Positions 43,353 through 53,693 of a DNA stretch of 64,000 bases are shown in pieces. The notes under the pieces are model-generated. The model was not told where the DNA came from. It did no database searches and was given only the letters and a program-made list of their open reading frames with translations. The position numbers were made by a program, and so were the translations under genes. The DNA comes from Gyromitra esculenta. Taxonomy: Eukaryota; Ascomycota; Pezizomycetes; Pezizales; Discinaceae. Position 1 is the first letter of the stretch, and each line of letters opens with the position of its first letter. Location: the NCBI GenBank assembly GCA_038503075.1, contig JBCAML010000019.1:310001-374000 (forward strand), read 5' to 3'.

Positions 43353-45056
43353 CCTAGTAGCGTGTTATCCCTTAGGCAGTCACAGGACCCCGATTTTACC
43401 ACATCAACTCGCTTGAGTGTAACACAACAGTTAATCCAATAACTATAGCGCATCCCCTTTAAGCTTAAATAGAGTGATCAGAGGCGAAAGATAAGCCCAG
43501 TACAACATATGTCGATACGGCGCTAGTATACACTTCTTAAGTTTCAAAATACATGTATGTCTGTTCTTCGCACATACGATCACCCCGTTCACTATTGTAA
43601 CTTACTGAAGAGTAAAAAAATATTCAGTTTATCCAGCCTCCAGGTTACATACTTCCATATGCCTAATAACCTTCCACCGTTATAGATACATGTATACTTG
43701 TTATAATAGCAAGATCGGGGCGCTAATCATTTCTGCATGCAATTAACCTACAAAACTATTCCAAGCAAAGTTTAGCACTATCAGCTAACTACTAACCCTT
43801 TTAAAGGACTTTAATTGTAGTAAGATAGATCATCTGATTTTGTGAAAACCTGAGCCTAATGATTGCCGTGCTACATAGACTCCTTGGCATTTCTTGGCTA
43901 TTATCACACTAATGATTTTCCTCTAAAGAAGGGAGCTTTGAATTGCAACTAAACAAGCCTTTTTTAGTGGGATCCAGGGTTTCGAACCAATATCTGGGGC
44001 TCTATAATCTGCAGAGGCCAGCTAATCAAATAATATAACATGCATGCATAAAAGTGAGACATGTTGACATCGGAGGTGCCGTAAATTAAATATCAAGTTC
44101 CCCGGATGAGTTCCAGAACAACCGCGGGGCCGGAATTTCCCTCAAATGAGACCAGGACACAGACGAGTGATGATATGTGATGCGGAAATTTCTCCCAATT
44201 CTGCCGAGATAGTAGCAAAGTCACTACAACACATCAAGTTCTGAAGAAGGAGTACATGCATTCAGGCCACAGTAAAAAAAAAATTTGTTTGATCTTTAAC
44301 TGTTTACACTATACGGGTAGCATAGGCATACCGCGTAGATCTAGGACATAATGCCATTAATTGAACATGTACCACAGATCTCACTCCTCTAAATCTCTCA
44401 AGCGGTAATTTTCATAAAGTGTTCGTATAATATTTGGATAATTAGACAATTATAAAAGGATGTACACGTGAAATAACTCAGAGCCCAACGGCCTCGATGA
44501 AATTGATGTTCATGATCATGGCCCAAGTTCAAACGTCAAAATTACTACGTATAACTCACATCCTAGCATGGAGACTCAAAGCATGTCGGGAGTTATGGTA
44601 TCTCTTTCTTCTAGGGCTATACCATCTAAGTGAAACATATACACCACCTCGTATCGACGGCAATCGGAGGACCAGTGTTTAAGACCGAGATATGCCTACA
44701 ACGCGAGAAACAAACTGGATAGTACCTCGAAAGCTTATAACCCCGCTTTTTGAAACCACATAGCACGTTACTAACTTTCGATTTTTCTGTGCTACGGTCC
44801 GTCAAGCGGCTGTTCAAATATGTTCGTACTTTCGGTTGTTGAAAAAATTGAGGGCTAATTGCATCCCGTGTAACAATTTTAGCGAACCATCCCCGGCAAA
44901 TCTCCCCCCCAGTAATTATTATAGACTTACTTTAGGGTGATCTCGATAAGAGTTGTACCCGTGTGAGCATATAGAATTTAAATACTGAGCTGTCTTCTAT
45001 ACTCTAATTCCTCATACTGCCATTCAAATCCTGATCATTTCAGTACTAAATTCGCC
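43353..45056. other. Gene-free spacer and promoter of the bacteriocin-like gene
   Basis: No supported gene from 43.4 to 44.9 kb. An ATTTAAATAC element near 44977, about 80 bp before the ATG at 45057, could be a TATA-like box for the next gene. Confidence 0.45.
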
Positions 45057-45806
45057 ATGCCTAGCATCAGATTTACCACAGCAGCTTTAGCAGTACTGTG
45101 CTTCATAGCCATACCAGTTTCCTCTTTATCTCTTCGAGAGGGTCCCGCACATCCCGAGGCTGCAGAAATCTGGGTTGAAAAGAACACCGGCTTCCTTCCG
45201 TCAAACTATGGCGCTTTTTCGGAATTCAGTCTCACGTACCGCAAAGCCATCTATGCTAAACTCGATTCTAAGATTCAGACCCAACTTTGGACAGATCATT
45301 GGGAGTCTTATCGTATAAGTCATCCAGACCTCACGGCGGCACAAAAGAAGGTTCTGGACATCCTCACCACATACGCCGACGATCCCGCCACAGACTGGAA
45401 AAAAATCGACTTCGAAGCTCTATTAAAACCAGTGTTCAATAAAGAAGAGAGAAGAGTAATCCTTACCGTGCTCGGGCCCGACGAGGAATCCCCAGTCAAA
45501 ACGAAAGGAGCCCAATATAACCGCCGAGCTGTGGCCGTCGCGATATGTCAATGCTCCACGAGCGCCGATTACTGCATTGGTAGCACTTGTAAGGCCGGCG
45601 GCTGCACATACCAAACGAGTGGCTGCGGCCACTTGTGGACTTATTCTTGCAACGGTCTATGTCATGGCGGGAGTGATGTGTCTTCAGGGTCGGCCCAAAC
45701 TTCAACTTCTTTCGCCGGAGGAACCTATCTTCTCTCATCAACGGCAACATCTTACGGAGCAACTTCATACCAACCTAGTGCGACCCCAACTCAGACGTAT
45801 TATTGA
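45057..45806 (+). CDS. Secreted protein resembling bacterial fulvocin C-related bacteriocin family, 249 residues
   Basis: Intronless. A signal peptide covers residues 1-23 (TTAALAVLCFIAIPVSS). Residues 35-140 are a predicted helical region with FLPSNYGAFSEFSLTYRKAI and LTAAQKKVLDIL. An Arg-Arg pair at 156-157 precedes a compact domain with eight cysteines (164, 166, 173, 178, 183, 190, 198, 202) carrying GCGHLWTYSCNGLC. The layout of helical precursor plus Cys-rich tail with GCG-L-W-Y-x-CNGLC is what I recall for bacterial fulvocin C-related proteins. A Ser/Thr/Tyr-rich tail (205-249) is extra. The dibasic site suggests Kex2 processing of a cysteine-rich peptide. Function (antimicrobial or otherwise) is inferred from the family resemblance only. 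The absence of introns is compatible with transfer from bacteria but does not prove it. Confidence 0.8.
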   Translation: MPSIRFTTAALAVLCFIAIPVSSLSLREGPAHPEAAEIWVEKNTGFLPSNYGAFSEFSLTYRKAIYAKLDSKIQTQLWTDHWESYRISHPDLTAAQKKVLDILTTYADDPATDWKKIDFEALLKPVFNKEERRVILTVLGPDEESPVKTKGAQYNRRAVAVAICQCSTSADYCIGSTCKAGGCTYQTSGCGHLWTYSCNGLCHGGSDVSSGSAQTSTSFAGGTYLLSSTATSYGATSYQPSATPTQTYY

Positions 45807-47225
45807 TCAAGTCTCAGAGCTAAGGTAGGATACTTCAATTATTGAATTATCTTTTGCAAAGTTCTCTTCTGACAAAACTGTCGTTGTGAAGCTATCAATA
45901 CGGTTATGAAAATACGAGAGCACTCTATATATGCGTGTACCAGACGTCTCGGGGAAAATGTTGTCGGATTTTGATTTGGTTTCTATATATGTAGCTGTTA
46001 CAAAATCTATACAAGTTCGATTAAGCCTAGAGCATGGCCAAGGATCACTTAACCAATACTGTAGGTAACACTGAGGTTTTTGTCTGAGGCCACTGAGCAG
46101 CTGTTTATAAATTTACACCCCCGTGCCAATCATAAAAGTCTTCATTTCTTGCGTTTCTATCCTTAGGACGCAAACTGCGTGGGCTCGGTGGTAAGACGCT
46201 CTCTTATCATCAAGCTCATTGGCCGACGAGGTCCGAGCGTATACACGAGTTTCCTCCATTTTGCGAAAATTCCCCTCGAGCGCCAAATTTTGGTATTAGA
46301 ATGTTGCCAAAAAAGTATACAAAACGACACCTAGTAAGGGTCAAAGTTGCATTTCTCGTACAAGCATTGTGAAGCGCTGAAACTGAAAGATCTGTTATCT
46401 CCCGCAAAACTTCTAGGCCAACAACGACAAGGCCATTCATAACCGAAACAAAAATACCACTAGAAAAGAAACAGAGAAATAAAATACAAGTGTTATAGCC
46501 CATTACCTTAGCATAATAAAACGCTTATTTACGTACCCAGGTGGTACATGTACATATAGGTGTGTTGTTTACAAACGGACTTGAGACATAACTATGCATC
46601 ATCTCCTTCCCATTTCGTCCAACCTGATTCGTCTACCAGTAGACCTTGCTAACTTAGCACCCTCTCCGGCCGCGTTTCGCAATCCTCAGCCCATCGCCTT
46701 TTGTTGTGGTTCTCGCTACCCCTTGGTTTCCTTATCTCCTACATGTAGTTACAAATAGGGAAACCGACCCAAACGAGCAGTTGAATATTAGACGCCGCTC
46801 CCTTGAAGCAACAACCCTATAGAAAAAAGAAACATCAGTCAGTTAGTGCCGTTTGTCAACAGTCAGCTCAGCCTTCATCATGAGCTTTTTACTTGTGCTC
46901 TCCAGGCTTTGTTGCAACTTCGAAACTGGACTAGTGTTCGAGAGCTCACCTTCTTATCCTAGTTCCCTGTAAATCCCACAAATCTCAATGTTGTGAGGTT
47001 CTTCCTGTTCTTTATAAGATCTTGGATCTTTCCCTCCTCCGACTTTTTCTCCACCCAAATACCATTCACTATTGTTGATCAATATACTCAAGCCCATTTC
47101 ATTCTTTCACTCTTTTATTCCACTAACATTTTTAATAACCCGAGCTGCGCTCATCTATTCCAACTGCTTCTCAAACATACTTTTTTTTAAAAAAAATACC
47201 TTCAAAAAACCAACAAATATTCATC
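45807..47225. other. Spacer between the two secreted-protein genes
   Basis: No supported gene. A tRNA-like stretch near 46176-46250 was examined and not accepted. The leader of the next gene (46980-47225) is T/C-rich. Confidence 0.45.
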
Positions 47226-47972
47226 ATGCAGTATTCTCTGATCCCTGCCGTCCTTTTTGCTGCCATTACCCTTGTCTCCGCCTCTCCTATGCCACAAGGT
47301 GGGAAATTCGCTTCCCAAAGTATTCCGCTCGCCATCAACTTAAACAAGAGCTTTAATAGTCTCTCCGCGTCCTCCCCTTGTGATCCGGCCAAACAACCAA
47401 ACGCTTGTGTTAATGGCCAATTCGCTCAGTGCAGTGGTGGAACCTTTATTGCCAGTGGATGTAGCGGTGGTCTCAAGTGCTTCGCACTCCCCTTAGTCAA
47501 CAGTGTCGGTACAAGCGTCACTTGCGATACTGTCGAGGATGCCGCCACTAGAATGGGATTCTCCAGCGTTGCTGAATTGGATGCTGCTATCGGCGGAGCT
47601 GCCGCAACCCCTGTCTCGGTTGTTAAAGCCTCCCCTGCTCCTACCGTTGCTGTGACCTCTACCGCCGCTGCCGCTGCCCCTCCAGCTGCAGCTGGTAGTG
47701 CCGCATCTCAGAGCATCCCGCTCGCCATTGCCTTGAACGCGAGCTTCAAGAGCCTTTCTAAGAATTCTCCTTGCGACCCGACTAAGCAACCGAATGCTTG
47801 TATTAACGGCCAATTCGCACAGTGCATTAGTGGGAGTTTCGTCGCCAGCGATTGCAGCGGCGGTCTTAAGTGCTTCGCGCTTCCGTTGGTCAACAGTGTC
47901 GGGACGAGCGTTACTTGCGACACCCCCGACGACGCGGCGCGCAGGATGGGGATTAGTGTGGGCCAATTGTAA
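47226..47972 (+). CDS. Secreted protein with two six-cysteine chitin-binding-like (CBM19-like) modules
   Basis: 248 residues, intronless. The signal peptide covers about 1-19 (VLFAAITLVSAS). Module 1 spans residues 30-112 and module 2 spans 160-243. Each has six cysteines (52, 61, 69, 79, 85, 100 and 183, 192, 200, 210, 216, 231) and the block NGQFAQC...C..GLKCFALPLVNSVGTSVTCDT. This block resembles the CBM19-type chitin-binding region found at the end of fungal GH18 chitinases, from memory of the pattern. The modules are about 80% identical and joined by an Ala/Pro/Val-rich linker. There is no catalytic domain. A free-standing double chitin-binding protein could protect or bind cell walls; this is inference. 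Confidence 0.82.
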   Translation: MQYSLIPAVLFAAITLVSASPMPQGGKFASQSIPLAINLNKSFNSLSASSPCDPAKQPNACVNGQFAQCSGGTFIASGCSGGLKCFALPLVNSVGTSVTCDTVEDAATRMGFSSVAELDAAIGGAAATPVSVVKASPAPTVAVTSTAAAAAPPAAAGSAASQSIPLAIALNASFKSLSKNSPCDPTKQPNACINGQFAQCISGSFVASDCSGGLKCFALPLVNSVGTSVTCDTPDDAARRMGISVGQL

Positions 47973-48929
47973 ACGGTGCATGGACAATAATATAGTTGGA
48001 ATACCATTACCATTGAGGCGTATAAGGAGATGTAAGGATTGGATATAAGAGTTTGGATGTATTGTATATGCATGTGTATATATATATTGTAAGAGTATAC
48101 CTATGGGGAATGAATGGGCGGCGCACAAATCACACGTAAAAATACGAAATACTACATGTATATCTTTATGTACCGTATGTACTAGTGAAGTACGAGCTGT
48201 ATCTGCGTCACACGAGAGTGTAGGCTAGGTGATGAGACCACGTGGTTTATGCAGAGAGTAAGCTTCTAAGTGGTGAAACAGTTCCTCCTTCGCTAGATTC
48301 AGCACCATGCTAGGAATAGCTTGGAGCAGGTACAGGGCGTATTTCGACAGTACATACGATAGTTTCTTCGCCCTAAGATAACGAAATGCCTAAAAATGTG
48401 ATTCGCTCCACCAGTCTTTACAGTAAATCATAAAGTAGAACGAAGAGAATCTCATTTTGGCGCATAAAATCAACCACCAATCTTTGTATGGCTACATGTA
48501 TCGTCGGGAACACACTCCTATTGGCAAAGCATAAACCCCTAACCCGCCGTTTTCTCTCTATCTTTGGATCGACACGACGGCGCCAAAAAACATTATATTC
48601 TTTAGCATAACAAACAATCACTCGCCGATTGTCTAATTCAATGGGTTGTAATGTTTAACTTTATATTTATCTAGCAAACATACCGTTTGCCAATATCATA
48701 CGCATGTAATTACTTGGTTTAAATTATTGTATATATGATAAAACCTATTAATATTAACACTGCAAGTTATTTAATATGAACGAGCACTAGACCCTTCATT
48801 CTATACAAAACCTGTTTTTGGCCCCATAAATAAAGGAAGTAAAATTTCTCATTACAGACATCCTCTCTCCCAATCCTCACACCAATACCTCTAAACTCTA
48901 GTTCCTTCCACACCGCAATACAACAAGAA
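47973..48929. other. Spacer and promoter of the proline-rich gene
   Basis: No supported gene. It contains two copies of TACATGTA (48153 and 48493). An ATAAATAAAG element at about 48825 may be TATA-like. Confidence 0.4.
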
Positions 48930-49271
48930 ATGGCCAAAAATCAAGCCTCAGGAAGGTGGGTTCCATTCGCCTCCATTGTGCCATCTACACTTACCTCCGG
49001 ATCCAAACCGGAATGGAATTATTTTATGAACGGACCACCCATAACATCCCCTACAAAAACCCCTCCCTCGCCCGCACCAGAGCCAGCTCCTGAGGCAAAG
49101 CCAATCCCCGATGTCTTCTTCATCAGGGATATTATAGCTTCTCCAATCCAAGCAGCCGAAGCCTCGCCTGTGTGTTGGTGCTTGGGTCCACCACCAGTCG
49201 GTTGGGCCCCACCGGCTCCTCCCCCTCACGCTCGCTCGCCTCCCATACCCTCCACCAAACCCTCGAGCTAG
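48930..49271 (+). CDS. Small proline-rich hypothetical protein, 113 residues
   Basis: An open frame of 113 residues starts in a good context (ACAAGAAATGGCC) after a C/T- and A-rich leader. It is Pro-rich (about residues 40-70 and 85-113) with a central PVCWCLGPPP. It lacks a signal peptide and membrane helix. I recognise no family. Its codon choice and leader favour a real gene. Confidence 0.45.
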   Translation: MAKNQASGRWVPFASIVPSTLTSGSKPEWNYFMNGPPITSPTKTPPSPAPEPAPEAKPIPDVFFIRDIIASPIQAAEASPVCWCLGPPPVGWAPPAPPPHARSPPIPSTKPSS

Positions 49272-49971
49272 CCAAATCACACCACTAGAGCCATTTACTT
49301 TACGGCCCTCAGCAAAAACTGAGATCATATTCCGCAGCCTTTTGGGGATGAGATCTAGCGCTGCGCGATACCTGGGCTTGGGCTTGCGGCTTCTGTATCT
49401 CCTACAGCTGTGTTTTCGCAAATTTAGCCTAACCAGTGGCATAGACCTACTAGATGTTTGAATTTCGCGATTTTCCTTTCGATTCTTTTTTTTTTCCTTC
49501 GGACTTAATCTTTTATATATGACTGAGATAGCTATTTATTTTTTCTTTTGATAGTAGTTATTTTGTTTCATTTCGTTTAAATGATTGGATGCGTAGCATT
49601 CCTTCTATAGGGTGTGATATGAAATAAATGAAGATAGCAGCAATTTTGCTTCACAGCCTTTTCCAAGTCATATTATGTGCGTCTTAGAGGAAAACCTTTA
49701 CTCCTCCCAGATGCCGCTATGAAGAGTCCATATCAACCAGTGTAGGAACAATTGATACTCATCGATATGTGCTTCAGACCTCTCAACCACCCGCGCAGGA
49801 TATTAGCCAAGATGCACCATGGCCCAACATTATCGAGTGATGCCCTGTGTACCTTGTCTTTACGCAATTGGTAGGGCTGATCCCTTGGCACGCGTGACTT
49901 TAGCGCTCATCAGTCTCAGTCATCCTCACCCCACCCACTACACGAAATCCTCACCTACACACATTGAATTC
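49272..49971. other. Spacer and promoter of the methyltransferase gene
   Basis: No supported gene. The methyltransferase frame stays open upstream to 49819, but the ATG at 49972 fits the family start better. Confidence 0.4.
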
Positions 49972-50713
49972 ATGTCAATCTCGTTCCGCGACGCCTATAC
50001 AACGCATGGCGTTGACAATTACTACACCCTAGTAGCTTCAAGCTACAAAAATCCTCACGAGCCCGGTGTCCAAAAGTGTCTCCGGCAGATCCTGGAGTCT
50101 ATAGTCCCAGGCAAGTTAACTCTGATAGCTCCTGTAAGTTTTCTACTGCAAAGGGCAGTTCACGTTTCTATATAAGTGAACCCGCTAATACCATTATTAT
50201 ACAAAAGTGACGTTCGCCGCATCGGAATACAGGCTACTTGATCTAGCTGCGGGGTCCGGGGAAGCCACTCTCGCCGCAAAGGCATGGTTCACTCGTCGCC
50301 GCCCAGATATCGTTCCGAAGTTATTGATCTCAGCTTGTGATCCGTTCACGCATGAGTTGTATACAACTCGGACAGGCCTCCAGTGCGGTAAACAGTCATT
50401 TCGGGATATCCAAATTGATGGTCTTGCGGTGGAGGAGGGGAGACACCATAACAAGTACGATGCCATCGTGTGCTCGTTCGCGCTACATCTCTGTCCCGCA
50501 TCTGAGGTTTTTAGCCTATTATATACTTTAAGTTGCTCGGCGAAATGGTTGATTATTTTGGCACCGCATAAGAGGCCTGAGATTGGGACTGAGATGGGAT
50601 GGGAAAGGAAGGGACAAGAAGTGCTTATTGAGAGAACACGGGGGAGGCTCTACCGAAGCCTAAATTTTGAGGAAGAGCAAGAAGTACAAGAAAAAGCTGT
50701 GGAGGCTGTATAG
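49972..50713 (+). CDS. Class I SAM-dependent methyltransferase, 214 residues, with a GC-AG intron
   Basis: Model: 49972-50110 and 50208-50713. The protein begins MSISFRDAYTTHGVDNYY. Exon 2 carries motif I LLDLAAGSGEATLA, a motif II-like LLISACDPFT, then YDAIVCSFALHLCPASE and WLIILAPHKRPEIG, all typical of class I SAM-binding folds. I recall this pattern from a family of small fungal methyltransferases of unknown substrate. The intron (97 bp) begins CCCAG|GCAAGT, has a GCTAATA branch site and ends ACAAAAG. The competing GTAAGT at 50134 does not keep the frame with any nearby AG. Its 3' end faces the next gene, 95 bp apart. Confidence 0.82.
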
Positions 50714-50807
50714 AAAGATGGTGAATAAACGAATAAATGTACGGTGATGGTTAATAGTTTCTAGGGTAAAGTTCATATAAAAATATACATAACAGGCATA
50801 TATATAT

Positions 50808-51570
50808 CTAGACCGCTACCGGCCAGTCTCTCTGTACTTCCCTGCTTCCTTCCAACTCCAGGGGATCATTATCAGACACCTCTTTCTCTGGTCGCGGCCA
50901 CTGCCGTTTGCTAAAAGAGTATACCGCCAAAACTACAAACGATAGATAAATCGCACTACTCGCTCACTGTCAGCATTTTCACAAACTAAAAAAGGTCGAT
51001 ATATATGAATAACAGGCGCACGCACATTACCAAAACTGAAACTCCGAATGTAGCTTTTGCTTCATAACAAAAGTTGATGTTACTCTCATAATAAGTAACC
51101 CGACATGACTTCCTCAAAAACCAAGGGCTCGGCGAACGATGACCAGGATCACGATTATCCGCCCCAGCCTGACCCGCTATTGAAGCCACCCATACGCCAA
51201 TAAGTAGGATATTAATTATGGCGGCCAGCACCGGGACGTAGAGCTCGACGATGTGTAACGTGATCTGCACGACCAGTAGCAGGAACGATACTACCGCGAG
51301 TATGAGATTATATTGTATCAATCTAGATATTGCTTGTCAGACTAAATATATAATTGTCATAATTCCAATCGCTTACGCTTGTGACCAAACAAAAGGCGTG
51401 CTGCTCAGCGGACTAGAATTAAACCCATTTAAGGCCCCATCTTGGCGTAGTTTTGTACTAAAAGTATCGGGCTGGGCGTATCCGAATAGACCGAGAAGTG
51501 CGGTTAAGGAAAGGAATTCCAAGATGAAGAGAAAACGGAGGAGCCAGACGAGTTGCCAGCGAGTCGCCAT
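50808..51570 (-). CDS. MARVEL-like four-helix membrane protein, 212 residues
   Basis: Model on the minus strand: 51570-51377, 51322-51026, 50955-50808. Introns are 54 bp (GTAAGC...TCTAG) and 70 bp (GTGCGT, branch CTGAC, ...GTAG). Four hydrophobic segments are visible: LLRFLFILEFLSLTALLGLF (about 10-29), NLILAVVSFLLLVVQITLHI, YVPVLAAIINILLIGVWVAS, and FGVSVLVI joined across the second intron to AIYLSFVVLAVYSFSKRQ. A charged tail ends at WPVAV. Four helices and a long loop before the last (with SCRVTYYESNINFCYEAK) fit fungal MARVEL-domain proteins. The second intron's 3' site is one of two adjacent AGs; either keeps the frame. The first exon is convergent with the methyltransferase gene. Confidence 0.8.
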
Positions 51571-53693
51571 TTATTACTACTGCCAGTATTGAGAGAGAAA
51601 GATGCACGGTATTACGGCTTCCATGGGGGCTCGACACTATAAAAGCGTCGTTGTTGCTACTATATGGTCGTCCGATATCTGACGATCACCCCACATCACA
51701 AGGTTTTTCCGTGCCACAGTACTGGTTGGCTTCGGATACAAGCACAAGACCCTTGCTAATGTGCTATGGAAGCGCCCTTGATATACCCTTGCGATAGGGA
51801 GTTTTGATTAGTTGTGAGGGGATTTTCTACCAGCTAAAATTTGACACCGCTACGACCTGAAATTTTGTTGCTAAATATAGTTGCGACTTGCCAGCCGTAC
51901 GATTCTAAAAATTGTAATATCTAGTAGTATAAACTTCTACAGTAGCCAGCTTGAGCAGAAACAAATTCAGACATCCGTTATAACAAATTCCTAGTCGATA
52001 GAACTTTCACCACTAATAATCACGAATATATATATTTTTCAAGTGAGTGATATATCATGACTAACATACCTAAGATTGAGGATACGTTTGTATTCGTACG
52101 TAGATAAGTGGGAGCATCGAGATTTCCTCGTTTCCAAAGATATATTTCTCGGTTCTAGGTTGAGACGCTTGAACATTATACGCGTGTTCCAACGTCCCCG
52201 GATACCACGTGGGCAGAGTGATGGAAGTGGCTTGCCCCTACGGTGCGCAGCAGCCAGGCAGTAAGAGATTAAACGACCCCAGTATAGGAGCCTACATGTA
52301 CATGTAGTTATGCAAATTTCGGCTAGTGGCTGTGGAGCACACTAGAGCTAGCTCGAGCCCAAGCGCTTAGAGCTTATGTCCACGAGTTACAGTCTCGTGG
52401 CGATATGAGAGTAAAAAGTGAGCCTACTCCTCGAATCACCTCAAACAACGGAAACACTAAGCCCTCGACACAGAATAGTTCAACAAACGTTTAAATGAGA
52501 GATGCTAGCCCGAGTGTGAGCTATTAAGAGTAGCCTGGGGCACAAATCAGCAATAAGAGCGAGAACAAGAGAAGTGAGTTGCGGTTACTGTGATGCATGA
52601 TATTTCATGTGGAGGATGTGTAACAGATGACTATTTGAGGGTATAAAGGATTAGAGGTGGTGGTGGAAGAATTTTCAAACTGAGGGGGGGGGGTTATACT
52701 CGAACTCAATTCGCTGATAGGCGTATATTAGATACCCAATCGTAAAACTCACTAAAAATCAGCTCGAGTGAGCCACACTCACTACTTGTAGTGCATGTAT
52801 AAATCACTTTGATTTGTATCCACGGGATGCTAAACATATATTGGCTAACGATGTCGTTAGTTAGTAATACATTTAAGCTAGAAAACTACTTGAAACTTCT
52901 AATTACCTACAAACCAACCCACTTCAAAAATGACCGAAGCTAATCACTCCATAATACTTATCCAAAGCGCAATTTCCCACAGTACCAATTTCACAATCAC
53001 AGATAATCACTCGCAATATAACGGGCCTTGTACATCCCCACTGCAATCTCCACGAACTATCTAACGCAATGAAAGGAACGAGAGAAATTCTACAGAGAAT
53101 TGAACTAGCAACCTCAGCCGGAAAGGCAATACCGCTACCCGTCAAACTGGAGGAACTTGTGACTTGTGACTTACTGGTGCCGATCTGGTAGTAGTATATT
53201 ACCGCTTATGAAGGCCCCAGCAGGGAGAAGCAAGCGGGATAACCGGGGTAACAATTTGTAAGGCAGAAATATCTTAGCAATATGTCTCTGCACGGTTTTC
53301 GCCGTGATCTTCCCCCTCTCTTTTACACAAGATAAATAATTTAGCCACCTTAGCTCATAGTGGTATATAACAGCGAGCGATCTTCCTGTTCGCATCAACA
53401 TAAAACCTACAGTTATCATCTTGATATCCACTTATATCCCTATGGTAAATCTTAGACCTCTAAAGGGATCTTACAAATTAGAGTGTTGTAATTATTGTGT
53501 ATTTATCTCCCTTCTATATATTCAGGTCAAATTTCTTTTTTGATTGTCTTATCCTCCTCCTTCCCGTACTTCCAGGTTTGATTAATAATACCGAGAAGTT
53601 CGCGTCTAGGTATAGCTCTCCCCCTAAGGGCTTCTGGGACGCGTGATAACATCTTTTAGCGAAAACCTGACAATATTGCCCTTTCGTGACACG
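51571..53693. other. 2.1-kb spacer
   Basis: No supported gene. It contains two overlapping copies of TACATGTA (52293 and 52299) and a G run near 52684. Minus-strand frames at 52924-53431 have no family resemblance. Confidence 0.4.

Noticed and set aside
46171..46250. tRNA-like stretch (GGCTCGGTGGTAAGACGC ... GAGGTCCGAGC)
   Set aside because: An A-box-like and a weak B-box-like sequence are present, but the T-arm and acceptor stems do not pair and no anticodon loop fits. Treated as chance or a decayed pseudogene.
47493..48128. 211-residue minus-strand frame across the chitin-binding-like gene
   Set aside because: It is antisense to a clear secreted gene and has no signal or domain.
48948..49442. 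164-residue minus-strand frame over the proline-rich gene
   Set aside because: Arg/Gly/Trp-rich translation is the expected antisense of a Pro-rich gene. The plus-strand frame has the better start and leader.
52321..52770. Second copy of the CTCGAG-rich hAT element
   Set aside because: CTCGAG and CACACT motifs occur near 52330 and 52760 in opposite orientation, but the ends do not match the element at 358-792 and no 8-bp duplication was found.
52924..53431. Two-exon membrane protein gene on the minus strand
   Set aside because: A GTAAGT donor follows a hydrophobic frame, but no acceptor joins it to a convincing second exon.
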